Of a stretch of DNA of 6,469 nucleotides, positions 6,293 through 6,469 are shown in pieces. The position numbers were made by a program, and so were the translations under genes. A model generated the notes under the pieces. That model had not been told where the DNA came from. It did no database searches and saw only the letters and a program-made list of their open reading frames with translations. Numbering within the stretch: position 1 is the stretch's first letter; the number at the start of each line of letters is the position of its first letter. The stretch spans positions 1 to 6,469 of the forward strand of contig JAEERN010000205.1 in the NCBI GenBank assembly GCA_016285815.1, in the 5' to 3' direction. The stretch is from Clostridiales bacterium. GTDB taxonomy: Bacteria > Bacillota > Clostridia > Oscillospirales > QAMX01.

Positions 6293-6469
6293 TTATCCTC
6301 TCGTTTCCTCGCGCGCGTTTTCAGGGTCGAATTCCGCGGCCAGCGAGGAGACCACGGTCCTGCCGGACAGACCGGCCAGCGGGCCGTCCGTTTCGGGGAA
6401 GACCAGCCGCCAGGCGCACAGCGCCTGGCCCCGGCGGCCGGCGGCGCCGCGGCCGTATTTGGTGTCGCC
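6293..6469 (-). CDS. RluA-family pseudouridine synthase, C-terminal fragment (gene runs off the window)
   Basis: Only the last 58 codons and a TAA stop (6295-6293) are inside the window; the 5' part lies beyond the right edge. The visible protein begins GDTKYG and continues through GQALCAWRLVFPE to GPLAGLSGRTV, then an Asp/Glu/Arg-rich end. GD-x-KYG followed by Q-A-L-x-A-x-R-L-x-F is the conserved closing block of RluA-type enzymes, which isomerise specific uridines of rRNA or tRNA to pseudouridine. The catalytic HRLD-type motif would lie upstream and cannot be seen. Which member of the family (RluC-, RluD- or other type) it is cannot be decided from this end. A hairpin terminator follows, so the gene is transcribed separately from the pot operon. 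Confidence 0.8.
   Translation of the reverse strand, partial: GDTKYGRGAAGRRGQALCAWRLVFPETDGPLAGLSGRTVVSSLAAEFDPENAREETRG

Overview
The window is visibly GC-rich, with codon third positions mostly G or C. The promoters and Shine-Dalgarno sites are still of the classical strong type (TTGACA-17-TATACT, GGGAGG-like). A lipoprotein-type substrate-binding protein, a diacylglycerol-glycosyltransferase-like GT4 enzyme and a tRNA gene without encoded CCA are compatible with a GC-rich member of the Bacillota, perhaps a gut clostridium. That placement is inference only; no marker gene in the window fixes the taxonomy.

Layout. Left, plus strand: the 3' part of a multi-pass membrane protein of the LPG_synthase_TM / UPF0104 'flippase-like' family (3-491), then after a 1-nt gap a family-4 glycosyltransferase (493-1680). 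The pair looks like a membrane glycolipid or lipid-anchored glycan module. Next is a self-contained tRNA-Leu(UAA) gene (1784-1867) with its own sigma70-type promoter and a perfect 17-bp intrinsic terminator (1895-1937). Then comes a convergent intergenic region holding eight exact-length copies of a G-rich heptamer (1993-2048), a short GC palindrome and a minus-strand terminator (2085-2116).

Centre and right, minus strand: a complete polyamine ABC importer operon reading leftward in the order potA (ATPase), potB, potC (permeases), potD (binding protein). A near-consensus promoter (6161-6189) starts it, and phased A/T tracts lie just upstream of the -35 box. potA/potB and potB/potC overlap (17 and 4 nt). 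potC and potD are separated by 72 nt that can form two mutually exclusive hairpins. PotD carries both an N-terminal lipobox and a C-terminal membrane anchor, which is unusual for the family. At the right edge is the 3' end of another minus-strand gene, an RluA-type pseudouridine synthase (6293-6469), with its own hairpin terminator (6220-6253) separating it from the pot promoter.

How the genes work together: PotD captures spermidine or putrescine outside the membrane, PotB/PotC form the channel and PotA powers import. The GT4/flippase pair and the tRNA are independent units. I see no mobile element, CRISPR array, phage gene, toxin-antitoxin or defence locus, and no convincing new system. The best leads are the heptamer/G-quadruplex array, the doubly anchored PotD and the architecture of the pot promoter.
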